Part shown: in pieces, positions 21,681 to 34,566 of the stretch | How the letters are laid out: each line of letters opens with the position of its first letter | How positions within the stretch are numbered: position 1 is the stretch's first letter | Assembly (NCBI GenBank): GCA_963691655.1 | Contig: OY829326.1 | Location: forward strand, 36,421,989-36,485,988 | Origin: Toxonevra muliebris | Lineage: Eukaryota; Arthropoda; Insecta; Diptera; Pallopteridae | DNA length: 64,000 nucleotides | Direction: 5' to 3' | Position numbers and translations under genes: made by a program | Notes under the pieces: model-generated | What the model saw: only the letters and a program-made list of their open reading frames with translations | What the model was told of the DNA's origin: nothing | Database searches by the model: none

Positions 21681-24600
21681 GGTAATCTAATCTAAAATTT
21701 TTTTTCGGGGGGGACTTTCATTCGAAGAAAATATTCATAAATAATTTTTATCAAACTGATTTTTAAATACAATAAATTAAATCGATGATACATTTGATGG
21801 ACCCTATAAAATTTTCCGATTTTTTTTAATCTTAACCTCAAAAAAATGGCCAAAAGTGACAAAAAATTCACAGAATAATCAAATTATATTTTTTAAAATA
21901 AATATTATTCAATGTGCATTCAAATGCATTTTTTTTATCGTGAAGGACATAATTTCATTAACTCATTGACTTCCCACTACTGATGATGTACCCAACCTCA
22001 AAAAAATTACCAAAAATAGTAGAGGCTCATTTTTTTCAAATGATCATAATTGGGAATTTGAGCCATTATCAATGATAAGGAATGAGGTTGAGATCTTTCG
22101 TGGTGCTCTGACCAATAATGCGTTAAAAAATTATTTATATTTTAAGATAGCCTCCTAAACTGCATGTGTTTTGCTAATAAGATGGAGTTTTTCCGAAAGA
22201 ACTTTTCACGTTGAACACGAATCTGAGGTCAAAAACTTCCCATCACGTCACGTTGTAGGAAAAAATTGGGATCAAGCAAGTCTAATTTTACAAGGATCCG
22301 ATAATTTTTTATATTTTTTATTAATTTTTAAACTTTTCAAACTAATTCAGGACGAAATTTTAAATCAAAAACAGTTACTGACCTAGAAAAACTATGAATG
22401 CAGAAGTGCTCAGTATCAACTTCTCTTTTTGAATCCGTAGTCAAACCTCATGTCGAAGAAAACAAATCGGATTTGATCGCATAGTGTAACTAAGACTTCA
22501 AATTTATTTTTTATATTTGACTTTTTAGAAAAAAAAACCGATGGAAATAAAAAATATCGTTAAATAGATTTTGACTTTTTTTCCATCCATTGGCAATTAA
22601 TCTCTAAAATCAGAATAAAGTTTCCACATTTCGAGGGGGAGGGGGGAGGGGGGTGCAGTCTGATTTGAAGTGTTGTAAATTATAGTTTAAAAATATAACT
22701 ACACATGTTGATTGATTCGTGGCTTTCCTCTAGGTGATTTTTTTCCAATAGTATTTTCCTTTTTTTACATCGTATGACGAAGAATTAAGTTTTGGTCGGA
22801 AACTTGTTCAAAGATCCACTGATAAATGAACATGACATTTTCACACATGATAACGTAATGATTTCAGAACTCCCTTGAGTTGGTTTTAATCATTTTCCAA
22901 TGAAGCTGAATAAGTGATTTAAACGTGTTGGATAAAGATACGTTATACGACCGTTTCTAGAAGCTTATTGGAAACCCCGAAGTAACGCTTGACCAAATGG
23001 ATTTAATATCGCGAAAAGTACTCAAAAATATTTTAATATAAAAATCATATATATTTCAAATACGTCTGTATGTAACTGCTTCAGTATACACATATTTCTA
23101 TCGCTCCTAACTATTGCAGCATTTAATAAGAAAAAAACAATTTTTCCCTTACGCTTTCGCTTAAGCTTCTGCAAAACAATTTAGTAGAAGTTAATTTGCA
23201 TTTGAACTTGAAGTGGAAAAATATTAAAATGCCGCTTTAAGCTTTTTTCATTTTTTTCCATCGCAGTAGTTGTGAATATTGCGGATTTTTAGTTTTTATA
23301 CTTTTACGTTAACGTTTTCGTAGCGTGCATTTTCCCCCGCCAACTACCTACTTACAAAATAGCAGTAAAAATTAATAAAGGGTAATTTTTTACTGGGCAT
23401 GATTGACTTCCGTGAATAATGAGCCTATTATTTTTGATAAGCGGCAGTGGTGGAAACAGCAGGCAGCAATGGCAACAGCATCAGTTTTACTTGCATTACG
23501 CGTTGCCTTAAGTGAATTTTACTTAGTTATTTTGTTCAAAATTCAGATTTTGGAATTTTAGTTTAAACAAAATATAGTAAGTAAGTATGAATTGGGAAAA
23601 TTATTAATATTACGAGTATCTACTTTTATTTTTAAATTGTGTAATTTAATGAGAAAAAAAAGAATATTATTTTAAGTGCACGCAAGTGAAAGTTTTATTA
23701 AAAAGAAAACTATTAAATTATTAGTTTGCACTTTTGCTACTAAAATTTTGCAATTGTTTCTACTTTGAGCTTTTTGGTTTTTGTTTTTTTTTTTTGTAGT
23801 GAATTCCAAATTGCATTCTCAATATCCGTTAGAAAAGAAATCTCTTGCCATAATAATTTTCAATTTCGCTTCTTGTTGAACTTTTGATTTCTTTGCTTTA
23901 TTTCTTTGTACTTCTTTCTACTCAATGTAACTTATGAAAATAATATCAGTTATATTCATACCAAATATGTTCATAGAAAAGCAGTATCCTGTTTTATTGA
24001 CCATATTAAGGATGCGGAAATTCTACTTTGAGTTGTCACTTTAAATTGAAACTGAATTGCATGTGGCAAGAATAGCAAGAATAAGCAACAAACATGCGAA
24101 CAAAAGTAAAAGAAAAAAGCGAGATGATCAATTCAAACTGGAATGGACGTATCCACAATAGTTGCATGTATGTACCTTACGGAAATATTTAATGCCCTAT
24201 TATTTTGATACGCATCTAATGCGCTTCTTTTGGAAGTCAGTTGGAAGCATGACGAGTGAACGAAAATCAATTCAGTTTGGTTTCTATGTTCTATATACGT
24301 GCATGGCAACAGCATGGAATGTTAGTTGCTGTTATTTTTCATACAAACACGACAGTCTATTTCACTGTACATCCCTATTCTAATTAGGTCATATCCGAGC
24401 ACATAATGCCCAAACATGCACCCCCTAGCAGTCTAAGCTCCAATTTGGTGTGAGAGATGGGTCGATTGTGAGTGAGAGGATCGATAATAGCTTACATTTA
24501 TCTGAGATCTGGAATTACACTTCAGTACTGTAACGATTTCTTCTTAAGGATGTGTTCTGGTGTTCGAGTTTGAAACAATTAATTTTTTTTAATATGTATT

Positions 24601-25249
24601 TTAAAAGTACAATATATTGAGAGTATACTGTAAAAATTTCATACCAATATTCAAAATATTAACCAAGTTATAGTACATAGTCGAGAGCGCCTGTTGGTTA
24701 AACTGTATGTGTTGTCAAAACTTTAAAAGCGTTTTTCTCGAAACAACGTTTTTTTGATCGGCCCAAGGAATTAAAGAAATTCTATATAGCCAATTGGGCT
24801 GAAATTTTAATATGTTATTTTACACATCAATGGCTCTCGCAGGTAGTAGAATTGTTTATTTTTAATCATTATTTCATATTTTTTACCCTGATTTTCAACA
24901 AAAAAAAAAAACACGATTTTTGAACCTTTTTTTTTAGAAGTCTGCCATTTTGTTATTTTTCAATAAAAAATTTTAAATCTACTACCTGTCAGAATAAAAA
25001 GTCTACAGAACCATATTCTATTTAAATTTTTTATCTCAGATGACTTCAAGTTCCGCAATCACCCGGACCAGCCACACACCTTTTTTTTAGGTGTCCACTT
25101 TGGGCGTAAAAAACATTAAAAAAATATCGTAAAATAAACTTCAAATTTTTTGTTTTTTCTATAGTTAAAGATGCTAATAATAACATATAAAAAAATTTAA
25201 ATGATTGTATTTTATTTTGTTATAATAAAAAATTCCCGAAAAAAAACCT
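21681..25249. other. Non-coding DNA with unidentified repeats
   Basis: AACCTCAAAAAAAT occurs twice (about 21835 and 21995). A G-rich tract lies at 22633-22653, with three runs of five or more G. The block 24550-25080 has homopolymer-rich sequence typical of old dispersed repeats, but I cannot name the family. No exon is supported. Confidence 0.4.
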
Positions 25250-27080
25250 TGAAAATTAGGCCGGAACACCATAATCCATTTTTTAACGTTGGATCTTGAA
25301 GAAGTCCAGCCGAGTCTGCAGAAAGAATGAACCTTTCTAGCCATTTCGTCAGCGGCCTCATTACCAGCAATGCCACAGTGGGCATGTACTAAACAAAGCG
25401 TAATTTTGTTATGGATAGACAATCGTTGGAGATTCTCGAAATACTCTTTTACCAGTTTCGAAGAAAAACTCCATGAAGAGAGCCGTCTTGATGTCAAAAA
25501 TTACAATAACTGCGCTTTCCAAACTTTATGAAGGTTTATATTTGCACATGTCTCAACTGCACATATTTCGGCTTGAAAAACACTGGGCCAAATACCTAGT
25601 GGACTTGAGATTGTAGGGTTCAACGATTGTGGCATCAGAATGGCAATTAATTTTTGAACCATCTGTACACTAGTAAAGAGTAAGGGGCCGAAGTTAGGAC
25701 ATTGGCCAGGCCACTCGGACCTGGAAGGAAATTATTTACTACCAAAACATAGATGCCTAATCATATATTGGGAGTATGAATGTATAAACTCGTAATTGTG
25801 ACTAACTTCATATTTATCATACGCGCCATTTCTTTGATATTGACAGCTATTCTATCTCGAAGAGCGCCAAAAATACTATAAGAATTGATCTGCCAAATAA
25901 TTTTCGTAATTTTACAAAAGTTTTTTACTATAGCTGAAAATGTCGAACTTCGTGCCAACAAAACAACATTTGCGGGAAGTTTTAATTTGCTTCTTCCATT
26001 TAAAGAAAAACGCAACTGAAGCACATCGTTTACTCACTGAAGCTTACTTATCCTGACTGTGCTATAGACGTTAGAATGTGTCAGGTGTGGTATGCCCGTT
26101 TCAAAAATGGTGATTTTGATGTTGAAGACAGGGAACGTTCAGGCGGCCCGAAAAAGTTCGAAGATGAAGAATTGAAGGCATTACTCGAAGAAGATTCATG
26201 TCAAATGCAACAAAAACTTGCAGCATCTTTAGGAGTTGATCAATCAACCATTTCTAAACGATTAAAAGCATTGGGAATGATTCAAAAGCAAGGAAATTGG
26301 GTGCCGTACGAATTGAAGCCGAGAGACGTCGAACGACGATTTTTCACATGTGAACTGCTGATTGAACGATAGAAAAGAAAGGGTTTTCTGCATCGTATTG
26401 TGACTGGCGATAAAAAGTGGATACGTTACGATAACCCAAAGCGTAAAAAATGATGGGGACTGATTACCACTTGTTCCGATCAATGACACATGGCCTGGTT
26501 GAACAGCACTTCCGTTCTTTCGAAGAACTCAAAAAATGGGTCGATTCGTGGATAGCCTCAAAAGATGAGGAGTTCTTTCGACGCGGAATCCGTATGCTAT
26601 CAGAATGATGATGACAATACTTTAAAGAATAAATTTATAATTACTTTTTCACAATAAATGTCCAAATTACGAAAAAAATACGAGTTTATACATTCATACT
26701 CCCCATAATACGACACTTGAGAAACTTATAGCCTCAGGGCAGTGATTGTGACTGTTTTCTTAATAAAAAAAATCTTTGTTCAGTTTATGGGGAAACAGGC
26801 CAGCCATTATTGCAAGTTGTGTTGGCCGAGCTCTACATAACAAGTCTAACTAGTATAGTGTAGAAGCAGAAATTCATCTTGAGAGTAAGACCCTACGTCT
26901 TCTTGAAGAGTTTTCAACATGCCCAGAAAGCTCTAGTGGCTTTTGTATGGACATTGTTCAAGTGAGTGTTCCATTTCAGTCGTTTGTCAAGCGTAATGTT
27001 CAAGTAATTGGGTTCATCGGAGTACTCAATAACCGTGTCTTGGATGGAAAAGGGAGCGAAGCTCAATTTGTAACTTTTAG
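25250..27080 (-). mobile_element. Non-LTR retrotransposon remnant (RT end and RNase H), split by a mariner insertion
   Basis: On the minus strand, 27080-26708 encodes the end of a reverse transcriptase: NYLNITLDKRLKWNTHLNNV, then TKATRAFWAC. Beyond the mariner, 25767 down to about 25250 encodes RNase H: CTDGSKIN, then in shifted frames GIWPSVFQAEICAVETCANIN and VKEYFENLQRLS...HAHCGIAGNEAADEMARKV. The order RT then RNase H on one strand across the insertion shows a single older LINE interrupted later. Multiple stops make it inactive. Confidence 0.75.
25768..26705 (+). mobile_element. mariner transposon, 938 bp, internally deleted, nested in a LINE
   Basis: Near-perfect terminal inverted repeats (TTGGGAGTATGAATGTATAA left, TGGGGAGTATGAATGTATAA right reversed) are flanked by TA (25766-25767, 26706-26707). 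The transposase begins at ATG 25938 (MSNFVPTKQHLREVLIF). A frameshift and stops follow. The longest open part is 26076-26372 (FKNGDFDVEDRERSGGPKKF, SLGVDQSTISKRLKALGM, NWVPYELKPRDVERRF), then RIVTGDKKW, where Asp is the first catalytic residue. Near 26457-26463 the sequence jumps to DYHLFRSM, which removes the second catalytic Asp and its surroundings. Full mariners are about 1.3 kb, so about 350 bp is missing. It cannot encode an active enzyme. Confidence 0.93.
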
Positions 27081-28896
27081 TGCAAGGCGGCTTTATTAGG
27101 ATTCAACTGAATAAAAAAAGAAAGGTTCAAAAAAATCTACGTCACTCTTTCGCTCTTCTTTTTTTATTCACAAAATATACACAGCGGTGGCATACAAAGC
27201 AGTGTAAGACAATTGAGCTACAATTTTTATGGTTCTTTTACAACCACAATGACGCACGCGTATCTAAAGCAAAAAAAGGAAAACAATGCGATTTAGTTTA
27301 TAAAAAGGTGTGCGTTGACGCTTCCACAGGATGCATTCTGATGCGCATCTCAACATCGTTGGGTTTGTACGAGTCTGTGTGTGGTATGACAAGGGAAATT
27401 GTTTTCTACTTAAAATATTATATATAAATCATATCTTTATATATATGTATATATATAGAAGTACTTGGCCTGATTGATTTATTCAGAACGAACCACTGAA
27501 CCTAAAAACTTGAAGTTTAGAGAACACATTCAAGAAATTAATTTTATAGTTCTTTTATGAGTTCATTTCTTGTGAGGAGATTTATTATTTTATTACAACT
27601 AATCGCTATTTTGTGTGATTACAGTATAGAATTTGCTAAGTAACGAAGTAAGATCCTCACTAGCCCTTCACAGTGGCATAACATAACATATAGGCAATCT
27701 GATGTTTCCTTCCTTCTTGCTATATATTAGACTGCTGTACTATTTCCAAAAAGAATAAGTGTTTGTTGACCCTTCAATATACTGATACAATTCAGATTGA
27801 ATTTCTGTTTATATGCAGCATTTTCCCCCCCTGCGTTGTTAAATGTTGAGCATAAATGATTTGGCTTGTCTGTTACCAGGGGTTTCCTTCCAGTTAGATG
27901 AATGTTAACTTTTTATATTAAATGAAAATTTCCATTACTTCAATAGTTCCTATGCGTATTTTTCTTATGTCTGCGATAGTTGCTTTCCTCTTTTTCCTTT
28001 TGCTTTCAGTTGAGCTCATTCATCTAGAAACTTCGGACAGCGACTTAAATTGAATGTGAAACATTTTTGGTTTTCCAGTACTAAGATTTTTTTTTTTTGT
28101 TCAACAGTCAGATAAAAATAAGATGGTAGTGACATTGAGAGTGAATACTTTAATCTTAAGCTACTTTCACAAGTTAACATGTTCTCAATTTATAAACTAA
28201 ATAAGAATTAATGGTATGTGATGAAATATACTTTAAATCTCATATACTTTTTTAAATTTATTATTACTAAAATGACTTGCGACTTTAATTCACTTGCTTT
28301 CAATTTCCGTTTAATAATATGAGCAAGTGACTTGCCATTCACCAAATAAACGTGTTTAATTTTATTATTTATTAATAATTAAATGAAATACGTGCGTATT
28401 TTATTTATATAATATCCTTTTTGTAACCTCATACATACATAAGAATACATATATATGTAATTAAAGCAACGCCCACGTTTGACACCTGTTCGAAGCAAAC
28501 AAAAGAAAACAGGAAAGCGCAAACGTAACATTTACACATAAATTTTCTTGCATTAACCTTTAAAGTCAAGAAAAAGCAAAAACGCCTCCACTTACGAGCT
28601 TTTGAGTAACTATTAAATAATAATAATATTAAATAAGAAAGAAAATTTAAGCGGTAAGTAAAAGTTTATATGGCTTAAGGCATTATAGTTTATAACTTTA
28701 TTATATTCTCTTTCGTTCCACCGCTGTTTCTCTCCATTTCTTTTACTATCGTATGTATAAGTTTTTATATTGTATACATTTTGTGGTGATTTTATTACCA
28801 TCATTAAAGCCTTAAATGTAAAATTCATTATTGGTCCATTCATCCATCTCTATGCACATTTGTATGTATGTATACAATGAGCGCATAAATGAATAC
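27081..28896. other. Non-coding DNA
   Basis: No exon or known repeat recognised. The 115-codon open frame at 27080-27427 has no recognisable domain and begins at the edge of the LINE remnant, so I do not call it a gene. Confidence 0.4.
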
Positions 28897-28924
28897 CACT
28901 AGCGGATCCAGCTATTGCGGGAGG
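28897..28924 (+). repeat. Solo terminus related to the 36.3-kb TIR element
   Basis: CACTAGCGGATCC followed by a G-rich stretch matches the terminal repeat of the element at 36292-36450. No matching opposite end was found in the next kilobase, so this is a fragment or a decayed copy. Confidence 0.45.
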
Positions 28925-29513
28925 TGGGGGGTTTGATTTTTTTTTGGTTTTTCATTCTTTCAAAAAATTCTATAATACAGGAACAATAATCATTATCACT
29001 GGAACAAAGAAGAGGTTAATTTCTCAAGATTCCCTTCGGGTCAACTTATAATCAACAGCAAATATTGTTAATATTTTTTATGTCTCTATATGTGTGTGGC
29101 TTACTTTTAGACTTACCAGAAATTTTCTACGTCCTTTATTATGACTTTGTTATGATGCCTTAAGCTGAAGCTTAAGATTGTAAAAAAGTTAGTGTTTTCT
29201 TTATTGATTCACGTTTATTTCAATTCACTTTTCTTTCACTTGTGATGGTTTTTCTTGTAAACCACTAACAACAAATAAATTTTTCATTGCTGTTTTGAAA
29301 GGTTTTGTTCAACTTATATTTTTGGTTCGTTTAGATACAATGTATTGAATATATTAGTGTATAATTAAATATAATAAAAACAAAATAAAAAACATTTATT
29401 GCTCGTTTGCAAATTTTTTAATGCTGTTATGCCAAGTTAGTCATTTTATATTTTTATAATATTCTAAGTAAAAATATCTAATTTTGGTTATTGGGAATTT
29501 TGTATAACAACAG

Positions 29514-29748
29514 CTACACTCGGAAAAAAATCATATGGAATCCATATGAAAATCTTATTTTTTCTATAGGATTTGGTCAATGGCATTTTCCCATAATTTT
29601 AAAAGTTTTTAGACTATCATTTTTGATTTTATATAGCCATATTATGGTATATCCTATTGATTGCATAGTACAGTCCTATTGATTTCATGCTGTAACACTA
29701 TAAATTTATTGGTGTAAAAAGTAATGGGATGTTTTTTTCTGAGTGTAG
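29514..29748. mobile_element. MITE-like element, 235 bp
   Basis: The left terminus CTACACTCGGAAAAAAATC is matched at the right, reversed, by CTACACTCAGAAAAAAACA. There is no coding potential; a 63-codon open frame crossing its left end is spurious. The target duplication is not obvious. Confidence 0.55.
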
Positions 29749-29861
29749 GCAATTTTTTTTTCAAGCACGTTTGAAAAAAAATTTAAAAAAAAAACATTAA
29801 AGATAAAATATAAGATTTAAAACAAGTTCAGCAGGAATTTCACATAGATCGTATTTAAAAG

Positions 29862-30190
29862 AAATGCAGATGACATCTACCTGATGTCGATCAAGCAGTC
29901 TGACAAGGAATCGAAACTCCCCGACCTGCCCACCAAGTCAGAGTTAGTTGGCCTTAAAATAAAGTAGTCATCTAATGCTGGGTGGTTCAATATTAGTGAT
30001 ACAAACATCGAAGAGTCCAATAAATTCAGTGAAATGTAGCTAAATGTAGACGGACTTAGAAATTCTCGAAACTGGAAAATGTTAAGAAAAAATTAAGACA
30101 GCCAAAGATCATTGTTCATTGTAAGATTTAGGATTCCTAAGAAGAGCGTTTATTGGAAAAATAATGGTTTTGTTTGACTAGTTGGGTTAA
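29862..30190 (+). mobile_element. Non-LTR reverse transcriptase fragment (YADD-box region)
   Basis: ADDIYLMSIKQSDKESKL is the RT active-site block (family form YADDxxLMS). It is followed by LVGLKIK and, after a stop, by NISDTNIEESNKFSEM and RFRIPKKSVYW, which recall the segment leading to the RT thumb. Stops interrupt it. The layout suggests an RTE/CR1-like source, but the clade is not certain. A weak LNPKKPGAL motif at ~30370 may be another piece. Confidence 0.6.
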
Positions 30191-30442
30191 GTTTAAAATA
30201 GGTCTCCTCAATTACCTAGTGAAAGAGTTCCAGTTGTCTCAAGTTCGATTCTCTGACTACCCCCGTTTTCGAACAGATTGTTCTAATAAATTAAATCTTT
30301 TTAGCGACTTAGTCCATAAATGCTTGACTGGAATACCAGTTCAAAGAGTTCGATTCTTAATTATTGAACTGAATCCAAAAAAACCAGGGGCCCTAATGGT
30401 TATGCGTTTAATAGAAAAAGCCAAATATTAAAAGTTATTTTG

Positions 30443-30744
30443 TGACTTTTATCGTAAGTATTAGGCTAAATAAAACGGTAAATTGTTGACTATTATGATA
30501 TTTGGCAAGAAATAATAGTTATATTTGACTTTTATTTTGTCGGGCAAAAAAAAAAAAAAAGAAAAAAAGCAGTTATGTTATGAGTTTTATTTTGTTGAGC
30601 AAAACGAACTAGTCATTTTGTGGCTTTTATTTTTTTGGACAAAAATAAATGGTCAACCCTTATAATGGTCAACAAATATAACTATTATTTCTTGCCAAAA
30701 ATCAATAATTTACCGTTTTATTTAGCCTATTATGATAAAAGTCA
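30443..30744. repeat. Large hairpin: ~80-bp inverted repeats around a ~140-bp spacer
   Basis: The left arm 30443-30529 contains GGCTAAATAAAACGGTAAAT and GGCAAGAAATAATAGTTATA. The right arm 30668-30744 is its near-perfect reverse complement. The spacer has a poly(A) run and three imperfect copies of a TTTTATTTTGTyGrGCAAAA-like unit. It resembles a foldback or solo-MITE structure, and no coding sequence is present. Confidence 0.7.
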
Positions 30745-33700
30745 TGAATTTAAAAGTCATTTAATATTAGTGAAATTTAGTCCGTGAGGATCACAACCGT
30801 ACATTTGAAGATCCCCTACGGCTGTTTTTTGTGGATGACTTTTGGAGTTGAAAAATGGAAAAGAACAGTTTTTTTCGGTCCCTGAAAAAAACACATAAAA
30901 AAATTGAGAACGGTACGAAACAAAAAATTATTAGTTTCCAATTTTTCCAAAAGAATTTTATTCCAATCGGAATAAAAACATTGTCTTTTAATATTTTGTT
31001 TCATGTATAACAAAAAAGATTGTACTGATAGAAGCGATCTTATTATTGCTTATTGTACTTTTCTGAATTTGATTGATTTTTTTATGTTTTAAGTTTCAAA
31101 ATACTTCAAAATGTTACTCAAACTTACAATCTAGAACAAAATTATTTAAGTTCTAATGAGTTTTTGGGTCTATTTTCTTTTATTATTTTTTTCTAGAAAG
31201 GAGGAAAGACAATAATGGAATGAAATAAAAATGGTTTTAAGCAGAAAAGTACCTATATAAACTTTTACCTATTTTTTTAATTATTTTGTTATTGCTAAAG
31301 CTGTAACGTCTCTTTCGGAACTATAATTTTTTGTTTTTCGTTTAGTTCGCTAGAGAACAAGAGAAATATAGACAAATTTTGTGAGGCACTCAGACTAGTT
31401 TATTAAATTGTTCGAACATACACAGATAGAAAATATTTGGAAAGAAAGGCGTCGTAGGGCTTTCTCAGCCATTCTAAAACTTTTGAAACAGTGTTCTTTT
31501 ATAATCACGTTACGGTACCACAGTAGATTTCTCCAAAAAATATAACAAAAATCTTCTCATGTAAGGAAGTTGTGCATGCAATACTTATTCTGATAATTGT
31601 TAAATAAACCTTTGATGATGTTGGAGCTAACAAAAAATCCTTAAAATAGAAACTCCGGATTTCCATTCTCGAACAACTGCGGAAAGAAAGGTTGAAATGC
31701 TTGGCTTTTGGGTAAAACCGAAGAAAACCATATTAAAAATCAAAAGAATTTAGGAATTGAAAATTTGAGCCAAGATTTGATGAACAGCGCTTCACAAAGC
31801 GCTGCCATTACTCAATGGAAAACGCTTGGGATATTAGGTAGGCCAAGGTTCAACGAAAAATGATAGTGGCCGTATTGATGTTAAGCCATTATCAAAAGTG
31901 AAGTGGCATAATAAATTTATAACGTGCCAAAGGTTTTAAGCATATATTTTAGTTAAAAAGGTCAAATGCATCAATTTCTTTCTGCCAAACGTACAATAAT
32001 CCAAACTCTCTAATCAAAAACACAAACGAAGTACTGGTGGGTATCGGTGAGCCATTGTTTAGTTCAGAAGCCCTACAAAAATTAAAGTCTTAGGCAAAGT
32101 TACTCCATATGAAAAACTAAACATCTATCCGCACTCTGTACTCTTCTTTACGGGGGTTTTGGTACAAATATTTCCCAAATTTTGTATAACCATTAAGTTA
32201 TCATTAGACGTCAGCTCAGGACTTTGACTTTGAATTCCCCGTAAAAAAGTTATGACGTAGCAGTCTATATGTGTCTTCGAAGCAATTGATCAGAACCACA
32301 TATTTTTTTAACAAAATCATTAATCATTTGGTATTATGTATTATCTTGTCTCTGGGGTCCCGGCGTTGATTCCCGGCTAGGTTTTGGTTTCTTATCTATA
32401 TTTCTTCCTTTCTTTCAAAATTTGCGCAATGCTTAGCATTAATAAGATTATCTCCTGCGTATTTATTTACCGTTTAAAAAAAAATAGGTCAATATTGTAT
32501 TCAATTGTAAAAGTAGGTATGTGTATCAGGTAATATGTTAATAAATACAGATTTAAAAATATTTGAATATTTGAGGATTTTGGTAGAAATCAGCAGCATG
32601 GCAGCTGGAAGAATTTGCGGTTGTACTCACTCTCAAAGCATTTCCAATATATTGAGCTGCCTCAAGTAAACCGCCTCAATTTACCAGATATTTGAAAATT
32701 TGTGCCATATTTAAGACTAACTGAATTGGAACCATTTTATAAAAACTATTTTTTATGATTTAGTAGATGAACAGACACACGGGGGAAATGTGTGAAATTC
32801 CTTTTGTGGATTGAAATTTTTATTAGATTTAAAATAAATTTTTTGTGATTCAGTGGTTCTAATGATACTTTTTCTCACTACATAACTAAATACAATTTGC
32901 ATTGCAATAATTATTTTTAAATACAGAATTGAATTATTTTCTCTACAAAATACATTTTCATACAAATATTTTCAATTGTGATCCTTTGCGTTAAAATGAC
33001 AAAACAAGTTTAAGTATAATAATTAAAAGTAAAAAATTTCACCAAGAAAAGAAAAACCAAACCAAGAAAAGCAATGAAAAACCACAAGTTACCAACCAAT
33101 ATCAATATCAATATGCAACAACAATAAGCACAGAGTACGAGCGGAATACGAGTACGAATATTGGCAATATTTTCATATACTATATTTATCTGCACTCATG
33201 CATCGTTGTGTCGTGATCCACAATAACAATAAATTAATACTTCATAAATGGTAATGATAAGCCCTAAAGACATATGCTTAACACATACATATATACATAC
33301 TATACATACAAACGTCTATGAACATACATAGGTTACAATAACAACAACAAAAATATACATATATAACAACATATGATCGCGCCAAATAATAACACTAACC
33401 AACAACCACAAACAACAACAACAACAAAAGTAAGTGTAATATTTAGTTTTTTTTCATCTTACCATGAATATCAAGCAAATGGGAGGGAGGGAGCGAGCTG
33501 AGGGAATTTTGGAAGGTAAAATGTGTTGCATGAATTGTTGTGATTCCCTTAGGGCTTTTCAATTTGAATTTTCTAACCAATATCAAAAAGTATTTATATT
33601 TTTTACTTTTTGATACTTAAATTTTGTTTTGGAAGTCAAAGTTTTTTTTTTCATAAATTTATGTTCTCATGTTCAAATAAATTTTTAAGTCATGTTAATT

Positions 33701-34239
33701 TATGCTTTTGCTGAAACTTTTAAAGTTTCGCGTTGTATGATTTTGCTTAAGCTCCTACTACAACAAGCAAACCTTTTTCTGTTTGTGTTTTTGTTTTCTT
33801 TTAGTTTTCTACCATTATAAATATAAAATGGAAAAGTTCTTGTTGCTGTTATATTTGTTGATACAGTAATAAAGTTGTTTATTACTAAAGCATACGCCTC
33901 TATCTAACCAAGCAGGAAGTGCCTTAAAGTAAAAACAGAAAAAATTTTATTTATATCTATTTTATTGTATTTATTTAACGGTAATATTTGTAAAATTCAC
34001 ATTTCCACATGGATTTCAAAAGAAAATGTTAACCTGAGTTAAACTCATTTCCCTTACTACGTATTGCTTACATTGCACAGTTTGACAAAGTGCTCGAAAA
34101 TCTTAAGAAATTTTAAGAATTCTAAAATTTTGTAATGAAAAATCGTAATAATTAGGTTTGCCAAGAGACTAGAAAAAACGCTTAATTCGATTTGAGCAGG
34201 GATTTTTAGATTTTTTATTGTTAAAGTAGTATCATTTTA
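30745..34239. other. Non-coding DNA, AT-rich
   Basis: No exon supported. Near 32355, TCCCGGCGTTGATTCCCGGC is B-box-like but has no partner. The interval 33060-33430 carries CAACAA and ATAC microsatellites typical of fly introns. Confidence 0.4.
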
Positions 34240-34566
34240 GGCTAGGTTGGAGGTTAGGTTGGAGTGGCTGTCGAGAGACACACTTAGGCCTGAACGGCCC
34301 ATTGTGATACCACATAGTTGGACCTACAGTTTAACGCCGATTTCGAACGGCGGTGTGGCAATTTTTTATCGGCTTGGTGGTTTTGCCATTACCAACCAAT
34401 GTGTGTACTTGTACACATTCTTATAATTCTCATACACTTCATATTGATAGTGAATATAAGAAAGTAATGAAAATTAACCACCAGACGAAGACGGGAATCG
34501 AACCCGAACCTCCCAGGTGAAAGTCTAGTGCACTATCCACTAGGCTATCGAGGTCGTCCATTCGTC
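34240..34566 (-). mobile_element. tRNA-derived SINE, 327 bp, with 11-bp target-site duplication
   Basis: Read on the minus strand it starts with a tRNA-like head. The A box TAGCCTAGTGG (34547-34537) and B box GGTTCGATTCC (34504-34494) both match the pol III consensus exactly. An unrelated body follows, and the 3' tail is built of CCAACCTAACC-type repeats. GTATCATTTTA is found at both borders (34229-34239 and 34567-34577). The head does not fold as a tRNA because the acceptor arms do not pair, so this is a SINE and not a tRNA gene. The intact promoter boxes and clean duplication suggest a fairly young insertion. Confidence 0.88.

Noticed and set aside
30174..30431. 85-codon frame with LNPKKPGAL
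   Set aside because: A single weak RT-like motif; may be LINE debris but cannot be supported alone.
32340..32400. B-box-like TCCCGGCGTTGATTCCCGGC
   Set aside because: No A box at the right distance, no duplication, no tail.
34490..34560. Possible tRNA gene on the minus strand
   Set aside because: A and B boxes are perfect but the acceptor arms do not pair, and the unit has a body, a tail and target duplications. It is a SINE.
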